From Luteimonas sp. 9C (lineage in GTDB: Bacteria; Pseudomonadota; Gammaproteobacteria; Xanthomonadales; Xanthomonadaceae): a DNA stretch of 64,000 nucleotides. Positions 27,848 through 37,829 of this stretch are shown here, in pieces; positions within the stretch are counted from its first letter, which is position 1, and each line of letters starts with the position of its first letter. Where the stretch lies: positions 1,149,572 to 1,213,571 of the forward strand of contig NZ_LR733312.1 in the NCBI RefSeq assembly GCF_902506295.1, written 5' to 3'. A program made the translations under genes and the position numbers. The notes beneath the pieces are model-generated. The model ran no database searches and was not told the origin of the DNA. It worked only from the letters and a program-made list of their open reading frames with translations.

Positions 27848-28614
27848 CCGCCGGACGCCAGGTGCGCCTGCGCGCGGGCCAGGTCTTCCGGTGTGTCCAC
27901 GCCGGGCGGAAACGGCTCGGCCGCGATGCCCACCGCAACCCGAAATCCGGCTTCCAGCACGCGCAGCTGCTCGAGCATCTCGATCTGTTCCAGCTGCCCC
28001 GGCGGCATCGCCGCGAACCGCTTCAGGACGCCGACCCGGTAACCGTAGATGCCGATATGCCGCCACCACGCGCCCTCGGGCATGACCGTTCGGCTGCGCG
28101 CGAACGCGTCGCGCGGCCACGGCACCGGGGCGCGACTGAAATACAGCGCATTGCCGTCGGCGCTGCGTACGACCTTCACCGCGTTGGGATCGAGCAGCGT
28201 GTCCACATCCTCGACCGGCGCGCACAGCGTGGCGAGATCCACGCCGGGCTGCGCCGCGAGTCCGGCCACCGCGCGGATGCCGGAGACGGGCGCGAAGGGT
28301 TCGTCGCCCTGCAGGTTCACCACGACGGTGGTCTCGTCCCACCCGGCCAGGGCGGCGCACTCGGCCAGCCGGTCGGTGCCGGACGGATGGTCGGGCGACG
28401 TCATCGCCACCTGCACGGGCGTGCCGGCCAGCGCATCGCGCACGCGGGCGTCGTCGGTCGCCACCCAGACCGCGTCGGCCCCGGCCGCCAGCGCGCGTCG
28501 CGCGACGTGCAGCACCAACGGCTCACCGCCGAGGTCTTGCAGGGGCTTGCCCGGCAGCCGGGTGGACGCGTAGCGCGCGGGAATGGCGACGACGAAACGG
28601 GTGGATGTGCTCAT
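27844..28614 (-). CDS. kdsB: 3-deoxy-manno-octulosonate cytidylyltransferase (CMP-KDO synthetase)
   Basis: 256 residues. The nucleotide loop [17 protein letters not shown] is at the N-terminus, with VNLQGDEPF and the later HIGIYGYR segment, all standard for KdsB. It activates KDO for the lipopolysaccharide inner core. The ATG at 28614 is set by the conserved IPARYxSxRLPGKPL opening. A 200-bp spacer separates it from lpxK and contains a repeat (28757-28790). Confidence 0.95.
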   Translation of the reverse strand: MSTSTRFVVAIPARYASTRLPGKPLQDLGGEPLVLHVARRALAAGADAVWVATDDARVRDALAGTPVQVAMTSPDHPSGTDRLAECAALAGWDETTVVVNLQGDEPFAPVSGIRAVAGLAAQPGVDLATLCAPVEDVDTLLDPNAVKVVRSADGNALYFSRAPVPWPRDAFARSRTVMPEGAWWRHIGIYGYRVGVLKRFAAMPPGQLEQIEMLEQLRVLEAGFRVAVGIAAEPFPPGVDTPEDLARAQAHLASGG

Positions 28615-28756
28615 GCGGGGATTGTCACAGATCGCGGTGTGGGCGGATGTAGGGCGTCGCACGACCCCAGCGCCGCGACTAACACGTCGGAGAGCAAGAG
28701 CAAAGCGGCACACCTCACATCAGAGGCTGCACGCGAGCAACGTGTCGCGAGCGTCG

Positions 28757-28790
28757 GCCCTCACCCATTTCCCAAGGGCGAGGGATTCAA
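28757..28790. repeat. Dispersed REP-like element, short copy
   Basis: GCCCTCACCC followed by TTTCCCAAGGGCGAGGG forms an imperfect hairpin. It shares the CCCTCACCC lead and the pyrimidine/purine inverted arms with the elements at 47811-47865 and 50551-50592. Confidence 0.5.
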
Positions 28791-28814
28791 GACGCGCGCG
28801 CAGCCAGCGCTCGA

Positions 28815-29786
28815 TCAGCGCAACTTCGCAAGCCGGTCCATCAGCGCGATCCAGAAGGCCTCGGGCAGGTCGCCCGAAACCGGCACGCTGTAATGCCGTT
28901 CGCCGGCGAAACGCATGCACTTCACCGCGTCCTTTTCGGTCATGAGCACCGGCAGGTCGCTGCCGAAACGCAGGTCGTCGGCGGTGTAGCGGTGGTGGTC
29001 GGCGAACGCGTGGGGAACGACCGCGATGCCGTGGCTGCGCAGCGTCGCGAAGAAGCGTTCGGGATCGCCGATGCCCGCGACCGCATGCACGCGCTGTCCG
29101 GAGAAACGTGACAAGGGCAGCGGGCGCCCGCCGACCAGCGGCAACGCCTGGCCGGTCACCAGCCGCATCGGCCACTCGCCGAAGCCGGCTTCGACATCGC
29201 TCGCGCTGCCGGTGTTGAGCACGCGGAAATCGACATCGGCGCTGCGGCTCGCCGACTCCCGCATGGGACCGGCGGGCATCAGCAGTCCATTTCCGTAGCG
29301 ACGCGCGCCGTCGATGACTTCGACCTCGACGTCGCGGCGCAGGCGATGGTGCTGCAGGCCGTCGTCGCAGACGACGATGTCGCAGCCCGCCGCGATCAGC
29401 GCCTTGGCTGCGGCGACGCGATCGGCGTCGACGCGCACCTTCGCGCCGGTACGCGCGGCGATCAGCACCGGCTCGTCACCGGCCAGTTTCGGATCCGTCA
29501 CCGGCTCGACCCAGCGCGGCGTGCCCGCCTGGTCGCGGCCATAGCCGCGACTGGCGACACCCGGCGTCCAGCCCGCGGCCTGCAGGCGCGCCACGACCGC
29601 GATCGCCAGCGGGGTCTTGCCGCTGCCACCGGCGATCAGGTTGCCGATCACCAGCACGGGCTTCGACACCTTGCGCGGCCGGACGAACCTCAGCCGTAGG
29701 CGAGAGGCCGCGCCGTAGACCCTGGCCAGCACACGGGCGTGCAGCGGCGGACGACTCCCGTCGAACCAGTACCGCGGTGCCTTCAT
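28815..29786 (-). CDS. lpxK: Tetraacyldisaccharide 4'-kinase
   Basis: A 323-residue inner-membrane-associated kinase adding the 4'-phosphate of lipid A. The P-loop is [15 protein letters not shown] near residue 50, an N-terminal hydrophobic/basic stretch precedes it, and [15 protein letters not shown] holds the conserved DDGLQH. It overlaps msbA by four bases, giving the classic msbA-lpxK pair. Confidence 0.95.
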   Translation of the reverse strand: MKAPRYWFDGSRPPLHARVLARVYGAASRLRLRFVRPRKVSKPVLVIGNLIAGGSGKTPLAIAVVARLQAAGWTPGVASRGYGRDQAGTPRWVEPVTDPKLAGDEPVLIAARTGAKVRVDADRVAAAKALIAAGCDIVVCDDGLQHHRLRRDVEVEVIDGARRYGNGLLMPAGPMRESASRSADVDFRVLNTGSASDVEAGFGEWPMRLVTGQALPLVGGRPLPLSRFSGQRVHAVAGIGDPERFFATLRSHGIAVVPHAFADHHRYTADDLRFGSDLPVLMTEKDAVKCMRFAGERHYSVPVSGDLPEAFWIALMDRLAKLR

Positions 29787-31585
29787 CCAGCGTCGCCTTC
29801 ACGGAACTGCATGCGATGCAGGCGCGCATACAGACCGTCGCGCTCGAGCAGCTGCTGGTGGGTGCCGTGCTCGACGAGTCGGCCGTGGTCGAGCACCAGC
29901 ACCTGGTCGGCGTGTTCGATCGTCGAGAGGCGATGCGCGATGACCAGCGTCGTGCGATCGGGCATCAGGTGTTCCAGCGCGTCCTGTACCAGGCGCTCGG
30001 ACTCGGTGTCGAGCGCGGCGGTGGCTTCGTCGAGGATCAGGATCGGCGCGTCCTTGAGCATCGCGCGTGCGATCGCCAGGCGCTGGCGCTGGCCGCCCGA
30101 CAGGCGACCGCCCCGGCTGCCGATGCCGCTCTCGAGCTGCTTGGGCAGCTTCTCGATGAACTCCAGCGCGTTGGCGCCGCGGATCGCCGCGTCCAGCGCG
30201 TCGGGCGAGACGCCGGCCATCTCGCCATAGGCGATGTTGGCCGCCACGGTGTCGTCGAACAGCATCACCTGCTGGCCGACCAGCGCGATCTGGCGACGCA
30301 CGTCGGACAGCCTGTAGTCGTCGATCGGATGGCCGTCGAGCAGGATCTCGCCTTGCGCCTGCGCGTAGAAGCGCGGAATCAGCTTGATCAATGTCGACTT
30401 GCCGCTGCCCGAGCGGCCGACGATCGCGGTCACCGTGCCCGGCCTGGCGACGAAGCTGACGTCCTCCAGCGCCGGCGCGTTCTGGCCCGGATACCGCGCG
30501 CCGACGTTGCGGAACTCGATCTCGCCACGCGCGCGCGCCAGCGGACGGGTGCCGGTGTCGCGCTCGTCGTCGGCATCGAGAATCTCAAACAGGCGCTCGG
30601 CCGAGGCCACACCCCGCTGCAGCATGTTCTGCACGTTGGTCAGCTGCTTGAGCGCCGGGATGATCGCCATCATCGCGATCATCAGTGCGACGAAGCCACC
30701 GGCGGTCAGGCGGCCCTGCGATGCCTCGTAGCCGGCGATGACGATCAGCAGCGCCAGGCCCACCGAGCCCATCAGCTGCACGACGGCGGACGAGATCGCA
30801 CGCGTCGCCTCGACCTTGAGGTTCAGGCGCATGTGGTGGTTGGCCACCGCGAGATAGCGCGCGTTCTCCGCTGCCTGCGCGCCGTAGATCTTCACTTCCT
30901 GCTGGTTGCTCAACGACTGGTCGGCCGCCTGCAGCAGCAGCGCCGAACTGTCCTGGATGTTGTGGCTGACGCGGCGGTAGCGGCGCGCGACCTTGCCCAT
31001 GATCCACGACAGTGGCGGCGCGATGACCAGGATCGTCAGCGTCACCTGCCAGCTGGTCCACAGCATCACGACCAGCGAGGCGATGATCTGCAGCGACTGC
31101 TGGATCATCACCTTGGCCGCATCCACCGCGGCCTGCGAGACCTGGTCGGAATCCGAGCCCAGGCGCACCAGCATCGACGGCACCGGCTCCGCATCGAAGC
31201 GCATGCCCGGCAGACGCAGATATTTGCCCAGCACGCGCACGCGCAGATCGCGGGCGATGCCGCGGCCGGCCTTGGCCATGTTGTAGTCGGCCAGATAGCC
31301 GGCGATGCCGCGCATCACGAACAGGCCGACGATCGCCGCCGGCAACCAGAGATTGACGCCCGCGTTCTCGCCGACGAAGGTCTCGTCGATGATCGGTTCC
31401 ATCATCTTGGTGAAGGCGCCGCCCGCGGCCGCTTCGATCAGCATGCCGACCAGTGCGACCGACAGCAGGCCGCGGTAGTCGGCGGAGAACTGCAGCAGCC
31501 GGCGATAGACCGGCCACGCACGATCGGCGCGCGCGGGGCCCGGCGTCGGCGCGTCGGGCTGCGCCCTGTCCGCAACGGTACTCAT
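29783..31585 (-). CDS. msbA: Lipid A export ABC transporter MsbA
   Basis: 600 residues with six membrane segments in the first 320, then an ATPase domain: Walker [12 protein letters not shown]-loop LVGQQVMLF, signature [14 protein letters not shown] and Walker [13 protein letters not shown]. It flips lipid A across the inner membrane. The ATG at 31585 (MSTVADRAQ) is chosen over the arginine-rich extension. It lies one base after exbD, within the comEC-exbB-exbD-msbA-lpxK unit. Confidence 0.95.
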   Translation of the reverse strand: MSTVADRAQPDAPTPGPARADRAWPVYRRLLQFSADYRGLLSVALVGMLIEAAAGGAFTKMMEPIIDETFVGENAGVNLWLPAAIVGLFVMRGIAGYLADYNMAKAGRGIARDLRVRVLGKYLRLPGMRFDAEPVPSMLVRLGSDSDQVSQAAVDAAKVMIQQSLQIIASLVVMLWTSWQVTLTILVIAPPLSWIMGKVARRYRRVSHNIQDSSALLLQAADQSLSNQQEVKIYGAQAAENARYLAVANHHMRLNLKVEATRAISSAVVQLMGSVGLALLIVIAGYEASQGRLTAGGFVALMIAMMAIIPALKQLTNVQNMLQRGVASAERLFEILDADDERDTGTRPLARARGEIEFRNVGARYPGQNAPALEDVSFVARPGTVTAIVGRSGSGKSTLIKLIPRFYAQAQGEILLDGHPIDDYRLSDVRRQIALVGQQVMLFDDTVAANIAYGEMAGVSPDALDAAIRGANALEFIEKLPKQLESGIGSRGGRLSGGQRQRLAIARAMLKDAPILILDEATAALDTESERLVQDALEHLMPDRTTLVIAHRLSTIEHADQVLVLDHGRLVEHGTHQQLLERDGLYARLHRMQFREGDAG

Positions 31586-31586
31586 G

Positions 31587-32036
31587 TCATTCCCCCTGCG
31601 CGGCCGCGGCCGGCGCTGCCGCCGTCTGCGGCGCCGTCGCATTGGCGATGCGCTTGAAGCCGAGCTGGCCCAGCGCGTCGTAGGCGGTCACGACGGCCTG
31701 CCACGGCGTGCGCGCATCGGCGCGCAGCAGCACGGTGCGCTCGCGGTCGTCGCCTGCCACCTCCGCGATCGTGCGCTTGAGCGATTCGACGTCGGTACGC
31801 AGCGCTTCTCGATCGTCGACGAAGTAGCGACCGTCCGCATTGATCAGCAGGCTCAGCGTGCCGTCCTGCGCATCGTTGCGCTCGCCGGTCGCCTGCGGCA
31901 GTTCGAGCTTCAGCACCGAGCGCGCATCGAAGGTGGTGGTGATCACGAAGAAGATGATCAGCACCAGGATCACGTCGATGAGCGGCACGAGATTGAGTTC
32001 GGGCGTGTCCTCGGCGCGGCGGTCGCGGATGCGCAT
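31587..32036 (-). CDS. exbD: ExbD/TolR-type proton-channel subunit
   Basis: 149 residues. One N-terminal membrane segment carries the essential Asp (LVPLIDVILVLIIFF), followed by a periplasmic domain ending in an Ala-rich tail. With ExbB it harnesses proton flow for TonB or a related system. Position between exbB and msbA matches Xanthomonas. Confidence 0.92.
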   Translation of the reverse strand: MRIRDRRAEDTPELNLVPLIDVILVLIIFFVITTTFDARSVLKLELPQATGERNDAQDGTLSLLINADGRYFVDDREALRTDVESLKRTIAEVAGDDRERTVLLRADARTPWQAVVTAYDALGQLGFKRIANATAPQTAAAPAAAAQGE

Positions 32037-32039
32037 GCG

Positions 32040-32681
32040 TCAGCCCTGCACCGGTGCCTGTACCTGCACGCCACGGCGGCTGCGCGGGTCGATGACGTCC
32101 ATCAGCGCGATCGCCTCGTGTTCCATCTGCACGATGTAACCGTCGATGCGCGCACGGAAATGGCGGTGGAACATCAACGCGGGAATCGCGACGATCATGC
32201 CCGCCGCCGCGCATACCAGCGCCTTGCCGATGCCGCCGGCGAGCTGGTTCACGTCGCCCACGCCGTGGTCCATGACCCCCATGAACATCTGGATCATGCC
32301 CACCACCGTGCCGAACAGACCCAGCAGCGGACCGGCCGCGGCGATCGTGCCCAGCGCATTGAGATAGCGCTCCATGCGGAACGCGATGTGTCGGCCGACA
32401 TCCTCGACCCGCTCGCGGATCTCCTCGCGCGGGCGGTTGCGCACGTCGAGCGCGGCGGCGAGCAGTGCGCCCAGCGGCGCCGTGCCGCGCAGCGATTCGA
32501 TGTGCGCCGGGTCCAGCGTGCCGCGCGCGGCCCAGGCGCGCACTTCCGCGCCCAGCCCCGGCGGCAGGACCGCCTTGCGGCGCAGCGCCCAGAAGCGCTC
32601 GACGATGATCGCCAGCGCGACCGCCGACAGCAGCAGCAGGGGCAGCATCGGCCAGCCGCCAGCCTTCACCAGTTCGAGCAC
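32040..32681 (-). CDS. exbB: ExbB/TolQ-type proton-channel subunit
   Basis: 213 residues with three membrane segments. GPLLGLFGTVVGMIQMF is the family signature near residue 115, and GIGKALVCAAAGMIVAIPAL is the third span. The start is a GTG at 32681 (VLELVKAGGWPMLPLLLL), with GGGTAGG just upstream; the first ATG would cut into the first span. Confidence 0.92.
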   Translation of the reverse strand: MLELVKAGGWPMLPLLLLSAVALAIIVERFWALRRKAVLPPGLGAEVRAWAARGTLDPAHIESLRGTAPLGALLAAALDVRNRPREEIRERVEDVGRHIAFRMERYLNALGTIAAAGPLLGLFGTVVGMIQMFMGVMDHGVGDVNQLAGGIGKALVCAAAGMIVAIPALMFHRHFRARIDGYIVQMEHEAIALMDVIDPRSRRGVQVQAPVQG

Positions 32682-32707
32682 ACCTACCCCTTCGGCCGAT
32701 GGCCGGT

Positions 32708-35098
32708 TCAATCCGGGGAATAGGATAGCCCAGCCTGCCCGGCCGCCTCCGGCGGCACTTCCCGTTCTGCGGCGCGACGTGCGGCATCCCACAACCGGAC
32801 TCGGCTGACGCGCACCTGCACCACTTCCAGTCCACCCGCCTGCAACCGGAACCGGGTGGCGCCACCCCCGGCCGTGGTGCCGACCGCGGCGCCTGCCTGC
32901 GCCCAGCGCTCGACCACGTCCGGATGGGGATGACCGAAGCGGCTGCCATGGCCGGCCGACATCACGACCACCGCCGCACCGCTCGCGCGGACGAATGCCG
33001 GATCTGACGAACTCCGGCTGCCGTGGTGCGCGGCGATCACCACATCGGCCGCGAGCGCGGATGCATCGCGCCGCACCAGCAGCCGCTCGACCAGAGCATC
33101 GATATCGCCCGGCAGCAGCGCCGCGCCATGTGGCGTCTCGACACGGAGCACGCAGCTCGACGGGTTGCGGAACGCGGGAAAATGCAGGTCCGGATGCAGG
33201 AACCGGAACGTCACGCCGTCCATCCGCCAGGCGCTGCCCATCACGCACGGGGATGCGCCGGGCACGCGGTCCCATTGCGGCGCGAAGACCACGGGCGCGG
33301 CGAAGCGGCGTTGCACGGCGCCGAAGCCGCCCGCGTGATCGGCATCGCCGTGGCTGACGATGATGGCATCCAGATGACGCACGCCCAGCGCCTGCAAGGC
33401 CGGCACCACGACGCGTTCGCCCGCATCGAAGGCTTCGGGAATCGCCGGGCCCGTGTCGTAGAGCACCGCATGGCGTGCGGTGCGGATCAACACCGACAGG
33501 CCCTGGCCGACGTCGAGCACGACCAGCTCCGCCTCGCCTTCGCGTGGCAGGTGCCGGTCCGGCCAGAGCAACGGCAGCCACAACAGCGCGGCCAGCCATT
33601 TTCCGGGCACACCACGTGGCAGCAGCATCCAGAATGCGGCGAGCAGCGCGAGCGGCAGCGCAAGCCCGTGCGGCTCGGGCAGCCACCAGAGTGAGACCGG
33701 ACTCGCGGCCAGCCAGTCGAACAGGGGCCAGCTCAGATCGAAGGCCCAGGCCGCACTGCGCCAGGCCCAGTCACCCGCGCCCGAATGCAGCGCCTCCAGC
33801 CCCGTGCCGATCAGCGCCAGCGGCACCACGACCAGGCTCCACCAGGGAATCGCGACGAGATTGGCAATCGGCCCCGCCAGCGAGGCCTGCCCGAACAGGA
33901 CCACGGTCAACGGCAACAGGCCGATGGTCGCCACCCATTGGGAAGCCAGCAGGCCGCGCAGCTTCGATTGATCGCGCGCGTCGGGCAGGCACCAGACCAG
34001 CCACGCGACACCGGCGAAGCTGAGCCAGAAGCCGGCCGACAGCACCGCCATCGGATCGACCAGCACCACCGCGATCGCGGCGTAGGCCAGCGAATCGGCA
34101 ATGCGCAGATGCCGGCGCGTCAGCCGTGCGATCACGACCACCGCGATCATCAGCACCGTGCGTACCGTGGGCAGCTCCCAGCCCGCGACTGCGGCGTACA
34201 CGGTGCTGGCAAGCAACGCGACGATCGCCGCTGCCTGCGGTCGTGGCAGCCAGCGCCCGAGCCACGGCAGACACCACCACAGGCCTGTCGCGACCAGCGC
34301 GAAGAATCCGCCGACCATGCCCACGTGGAATCCCGAAATCGCGATCAGATGCGTCAGCCCGGTCGCGCGCAGGGCTTCCCAGTCGAGATCGCTCAGCGCC
34401 CGCGTGTCACCGATCGCGAGTGCGCGCACATAGCGCGCACTGTCCCGCTCGACCACGGCGTCGATACGCGTTGCAACACGTTCGCGCCATCCATCCACGC
34501 CGCTGGCGCCGTCGAGGCGCTCGACGGGCTCCGCGCTCCGTACATAGCCCACCGCGGTGACGCGTTGCGCCATCGCCCGCTTCTCGCCGTCGAACCAGCC
34601 CGGATTGCGCAGCCCGCGCGGTGCCCGCAGCCGCGCCGTGAATGTCCAGTCGCTGCCGGCCTGCAGCCCGTACCGCCGAAGGTCCGAGCCTTCGCGGCGA
34701 TCGTCGTACCAGGACAGACGCAACAGTCGACCGCGCAACGGTGCCGGCATCGACGCGTCGCCCGCCACGCGGAACAGGAACGCCGTGCGCTGAGACTCGT
34801 GGACCGGCAGCCCGACGATCTGCCCGCGCACCCCGACATCCCCCCGCTCCATCGACGCCGGCAACTGCAGCGACAAGGCATGCGCCGCGTGCAACCCGCA
34901 CAGCGCTGCGCCGACAACGAACGCCGCAACCAGCCGCCATCGCCCGCGCCCGACCGCCCAGGCCGCCAATGCCGCCGCGAGCGCACACCCCATCACCCAC
35001 CAGGGTGGCAGACCGGGCAACTGCAGACAGGCGATCGCACCGAGCACCAGCCCGGCGGCAACGCCCAGCCCGAGCCCAGGCACCCGCTGCGCGCTCAC
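32708..35098 (-). CDS. comEC: ComEC/Rec2 competence DNA channel protein
   Basis: 796 residues. An N-terminal hydrophobic region is followed by the Competence domain with about ten membrane segments (LTHLIAISGFHVGMVGGFF). A C-terminal metallo-beta-lactamase domain from about residue 520 shows LDVGQGLSVLI, VSHGDADHAGG, LLPGDID and AAHHGS. It moves transforming DNA across the inner membrane. The likely start is a GTG at 35098, overlapping the intI stop (GTGA) with no clear ribosome site, which suggests coupled translation. Upstream in-frame sequence is open to 35359 but overlaps intI. Confidence 0.92.
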   Translation of the reverse strand: MSAQRVPGLGLGVAAGLVLGAIACLQLPGLPPWWVMGCALAAALAAWAVGRGRWRLVAAFVVGAALCGLHAAHALSLQLPASMERGDVGVRGQIVGLPVHESQRTAFLFRVAGDASMPAPLRGRLLRLSWYDDRREGSDLRRYGLQAGSDWTFTARLRAPRGLRNPGWFDGEKRAMAQRVTAVGYVRSAEPVERLDGASGVDGWRERVATRIDAVVERDSARYVRALAIGDTRALSDLDWEALRATGLTHLIAISGFHVGMVGGFFALVATGLWWCLPWLGRWLPRPQAAAIVALLASTVYAAVAGWELPTVRTVLMIAVVVIARLTRRHLRIADSLAYAAIAVVLVDPMAVLSAGFWLSFAGVAWLVWCLPDARDQSKLRGLLASQWVATIGLLPLTVVLFGQASLAGPIANLVAIPWWSLVVVPLALIGTGLEALHSGAGDWAWRSAAWAFDLSWPLFDWLAASPVSLWWLPEPHGLALPLALLAAFWMLLPRGVPGKWLAALLWLPLLWPDRHLPREGEAELVVLDVGQGLSVLIRTARHAVLYDTGPAIPEAFDAGERVVVPALQALGVRHLDAIIVSHGDADHAGGFGAVQRRFAAPVVFAPQWDRVPGASPCVMGSAWRMDGVTFRFLHPDLHFPAFRNPSSCVLRVETPHGAALLPGDIDALVERLLVRRDASALAADVVIAAHHGSRSSSDPAFVRASGAAVVVMSAGHGSRFGHPHPDVVERWAQAGAAVGTTAGGGATRFRLQAGGLEVVQVRVSRVRLWDAARRAAEREVPPEAAGQAGLSYSPD

Positions 35099-36099
35099 GT
35101 GGCAGGCAGCCGGTCCAAGGGACTGCGCACACCCAGTCCACCGCGCTGGAGCACATGCGTATAGATCTGAGTCGTCGACAGATCCTTGTGGCCCAGCAGG
35201 GCTTGGATCGTCCGGATGTCCTGACCTGCGTCGAGCAGGTGCGTCGCGAACGAATGCCGCAGCGTGTGGCAACTGGCGGGTTTGTGCAGGCCGATGCGCA
35301 CACGCGCCGTGCGTATCGCGCGTTGCAGGACCGACGCGTCGAGATGATGCCGTCGCCACACGCCCTCACGCGGGTCGCGCGACTGCTGCCGCGCGGGAAC
35401 CACGTATTGCCAACCCGGCTCCCGCGCGGCACCGGGATATTTGCGCGCCAGCGCGTCGGGGAGCCACACCGCCCCCTGGCCCGCCGCGAGATCGGCAGCA
35501 TGCAAGTGCAAGGCACGCGTGATCTCGTCATGCAGACCCGCCGCCAGGCGGTCCGGCAACGGCACATGACGGTCCTTGCCGCCCTTACCCTCACGCACGA
35601 CGATCGGTCGCTGCGCGAAATCGACATCCTTGACCCGCAGGCGCATGGCCTCCATCAACCGCATGCCCGTGCCGTACAGCAGACGCGCGAGCAGGGCCGG
35701 TCGCCCCTCCATCGCCAGCAACAACCGCTGGACCTCCTCGACACTCAAGACGACCGGCGCCCGCCGTGGCCGCTTCGCGCGAACCACGTCATCCATCCAC
35801 GGCAGTTCGATACCAAGCACGTCCCGGTAGAGAAACAACAGCGCCGCCAACGCCTGGTTCTGCGTGCCCGCCGCCACCTGATGCCGCGTCGCCAAACTAG
35901 TCAGAAACGCCTCGACCTCCGGACCGCCCATCTCCCGCGGATGCCGCTTTCCGTTCGCGAGGATGAAACGCCGGATCCAACCGACATAGGCCCGTTCGGT
36001 CCGCACGCTCAGATGCCGCACCCGACAGCGTGCCCGCACCTGATCCAGCAAGCGCGGCGCTGCGGCTGCCGTTACCACCCCGTTTCCGTCGGATAACAC
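35095..36099 (-). CDS. intI: Integron integrase (tyrosine recombinase IntI)
   Basis: 334 residues, close to IntI1 (337). The SAM-like N-domain is about residues 15-105. Catalytic residues: R147 (LLYGTGMRLME), K172/K175 (EGKGGKDR), H278 and R281 (HTLRHSFATHLL), H304 (LLGHKDLSTT) and nucleophile Y313 (QIYTHVL). The IntI-specific insert absent from XerC/D is present (GAVWLPDALARKYPG, then REGVWRRHHLD). It recombines attC with attI and attC with attC. The GTG at 36099 has GGAGG six bases upstream. All active-site residues are intact, so it should be functional. Confidence 0.96.
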   Translation of the reverse strand: MLSDGNGVVTAAAAPRLLDQVRARCRVRHLSVRTERAYVGWIRRFILANGKRHPREMGGPEVEAFLTSLATRHQVAAGTQNQALAALLFLYRDVLGIELPWMDDVVRAKRPRRAPVVLSVEEVQRLLLAMEGRPALLARLLYGTGMRLMEAMRLRVKDVDFAQRPIVVREGKGGKDRHVPLPDRLAAGLHDEITRALHLHAADLAAGQGAVWLPDALARKYPGAAREPGWQYVVPARQQSRDPREGVWRRHHLDASVLQRAIRTARVRIGLHKPASCHTLRHSFATHLLDAGQDIRTIQALLGHKDLSTTQIYTHVLQRGGLGVRSPLDRLPAT

Positions 36100-36197
36100 G
36101 GTGCGCCTCCATGCGCCGGATAACACCGGCAGGCTAAGCCGCGGCACCGTTGATGCGACTGCGGCAAGCCGTTGATCCGCCGTCGGATTTCCCCGCT

Positions 36198-36226
36198 TTG
36201 CGAGCCCCCGGGTTCCATCGCATACT
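36198..36226 (+). promoter_or_regulatory. Candidate cassette promoter (Pc)
   Basis: TTGCGA, exactly 17 bp, then CATACT, pointing into the array about 35 bp before the attI crossover. Each box matches four of six consensus positions. It is in the right place for a Pc but is only a sequence match. Confidence 0.35.
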
Positions 36227-36267
36227 CGGCGCAACACCCCGCATCCGGGGTCTAATACTAGTTAGGC
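36227..36267 (+). other. attI: attI-like integration site
   Basis: The crossover core GTTAGGC is at 36261-36267, with recombination between G36261 and T36262. Upstream are CTAATACTAGTTAG (36252-36265), a CTAA/TTAG dyad, and a small CCCCG/CGGGG hairpin (36237-36250). There is no full attC-type hairpin to its left, which distinguishes it from attC. Confidence 0.75.
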
Positions 36268-36336
36268 GACGCCCAGCGTCCATTATTACTTCATAATCGA
36301 ACCGCATCTGAGATACGAAATTCTAGGAATCAGACC

Positions 36337-37329
36337 ATGCGACATCACTTCGGAGATTTCCTTGATCGAGAGGGAAATTACTGGACAGTAATCCCAAATA
36401 GGGAGCGTTACGCATATCGTATCGGCGATGTTCCAGCCGGCAGCCCCGAAATCACGATTGTGACGATAGGAAAGGCGGATGAAAAATGGTCACGCGTGCA
36501 AACCCTGCCGAACCTCGATGAATTAACTTTGCACGAACCGACAGTTGAACAACTGGACGGCGTGAGCCGACTCAGGAACCTCAAGCGACTTCGAATCACC
36601 CACGCCAGACCCAAGAACTTAGAGTTCGTATGCAACCTGCAGAACTTGGAAGAACTGGTGCTTGAGTACGTTTCCGGCTTCGATGATATCTCCCCTGTGG
36701 GCTCGCTCACTAAATTGAGGGCGCTTCATATCGAGAACCTCAGGAGAGTGAACACCTTCGATGGTTTAAGAGCAACCAAAAGCCTCAAGTACCTTGCCAT
36801 TCATGGAACATGTGACTGGCATCAGCCAATCAGTGATTTTGATTTTCTATCTGGGATGCCACAGCTTGAGGTGCTGAAGCTTTGGCAGGTAATTTGCCGA
36901 GCGCCCTATCCTGCAGCGCTTCCAATGCGCCACCTCTGCAACCTGAAGAAGCTCAACCTCCATGGAAGCTACTTGGCAGCTGAGGAGTATGCCCTCATCG
37001 AAGAGTGCCTTCCTAGAACGGCAGGAGCTCGATGGGGCGCCTATCGAACTGTCGCGACCGATTGGATTGCAGTTCCTGCGAACGACATACGCTCGCGCCT
37101 ACCACCTGAGACGATACGCACACACCACCCTGAAGTACTCATTCGACATGACGGAAGGCGCGAGATTGAAAACCCCGACTCCCTTTGGCATGAATTTACA
37201 GGGCGGGCGGCTGGCCGAGTTAAGTGCAGCAGCAAGGCTGCAGAGGCCAAATGCAACGATCTAGTAGCAGACTACGAGGAAATGCGACGCAAGGCGAGGA
37301 GCATTCTCAATGAACCACTTGCCACGTAG
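36337..37329 (+). CDS. Cassette 1: leucine-rich-repeat protein
   Basis: 330 residues in the cassette next to attI. Residues 50-215 hold several LRR units of the form LxxLxxLxL (LPNLDELTLHEP, LRNLKRLRITHA, LQNLEELVLEYV, LTKLRALHIENL). The C-terminal 100 residues are charged and unassigned. No signal peptide, so it is probably cytoplasmic and likely binds another protein. TAGGA precedes the ATG. Being first, it is the cassette best placed for expression from a Pc promoter. Confidence 0.78.
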   Translation: MRHHFGDFLDREGNYWTVIPNRERYAYRIGDVPAGSPEITIVTIGKADEKWSRVQTLPNLDELTLHEPTVEQLDGVSRLRNLKRLRITHARPKNLEFVCNLQNLEELVLEYVSGFDDISPVGSLTKLRALHIENLRRVNTFDGLRATKSLKYLAIHGTCDWHQPISDFDFLSGMPQLEVLKLWQVICRAPYPAALPMRHLCNLKKLNLHGSYLAAEEYALIEECLPRTAGARWGAYRTVATDWIAVPANDIRSRLPPETIRTHHPEVLIRHDGRREIENPDSLWHEFTGRAAGRVKCSSKAAEAKCNDLVADYEEMRRKARSILNEPLAT

Positions 37330-37360
37330 TACATGGAGTCTGAGACATGCCACAGAAGTC

Positions 37361-37420
37361 GCCTAACAGTTCATTCAAGCCGATGCCGCTTCGCGGCACG
37401 GCTTAACTCAGGCGTTAGGC
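37361..37420 (+). repeat. attC1
   Basis: 60 bp. Ends GCCTAAC and GTTAGGC; inner arms GATGCCG and CGGCACGGC around CTTCG. Confidence 0.95.
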
Positions 37421-37424
37421 CTAC

Positions 37425-37772
37425 ATGATCTTTGCCGTCGAGACCGAAGAAGGATCGCTGACGGTTTTCCCAACCGAGGGCGACGCCGTTGCGTACTGCG
37501 AAGGGCTGGATGTGGAAGCTGCTACCTGGTTGTTCTGGGCCGCTGATGGCTCACCGCTAGAAGCGGAGTTCATCACCCCCAACAAGCGAGGTTGGTTCTC
37601 TGTCCAGAGCGGCACCTACCGCTTGGTTGCGGCGTCGTCAGAGCACCACGCGCACCTCGTTGAGGCGCTGCTTGAGATCGCAAGGCTCGAACCCACACCG
37701 CTCTTCCAGTCGCTTCAGCAAGTTCGCGAGCACCTTGTCCAAGGTTGCACCAGCAAGTCGGATGAGGCCTAA
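37425..37772 (+). CDS. Cassette 2: hypothetical protein
   Basis: 115 residues, soluble and acidic. It opens MIFAVETEEGSLTVFPTEGD and has NKRGWFSVQSGTYRL in the middle. I do not recognise a named domain. It starts four bases after the attC1 crossover end and its TAA stop is the TAA of attC2. Confidence 0.7.
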   Translation: MIFAVETEEGSLTVFPTEGDAVAYCEGLDVEAATWLFWAADGSPLEAEFITPNKRGWFSVQSGTYRLVAASSEHHAHLVEALLEIARLEPTPLFQSLQQVREHLVQGCTSKSDEA

Positions 37773-37826
37773 CAATTCATTCAAGCCGACGCCGCTTCGC
37801 GGCGCGGCTTAATTCAGGCGTTAGGC
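37767..37826 (+). repeat. attC2
   Basis: 60 bp. GCCTAAC to GTTAGGC; inner arms GACGCCG and CGGCGCGGC. Confidence 0.95.
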
Positions 37827-37829
37827 CTC

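Noticed and set aside
35099..35359. Longer comEC N-terminus
   Set aside because: Lies inside intI in another frame and reads as random polar sequence before the first membrane segment.
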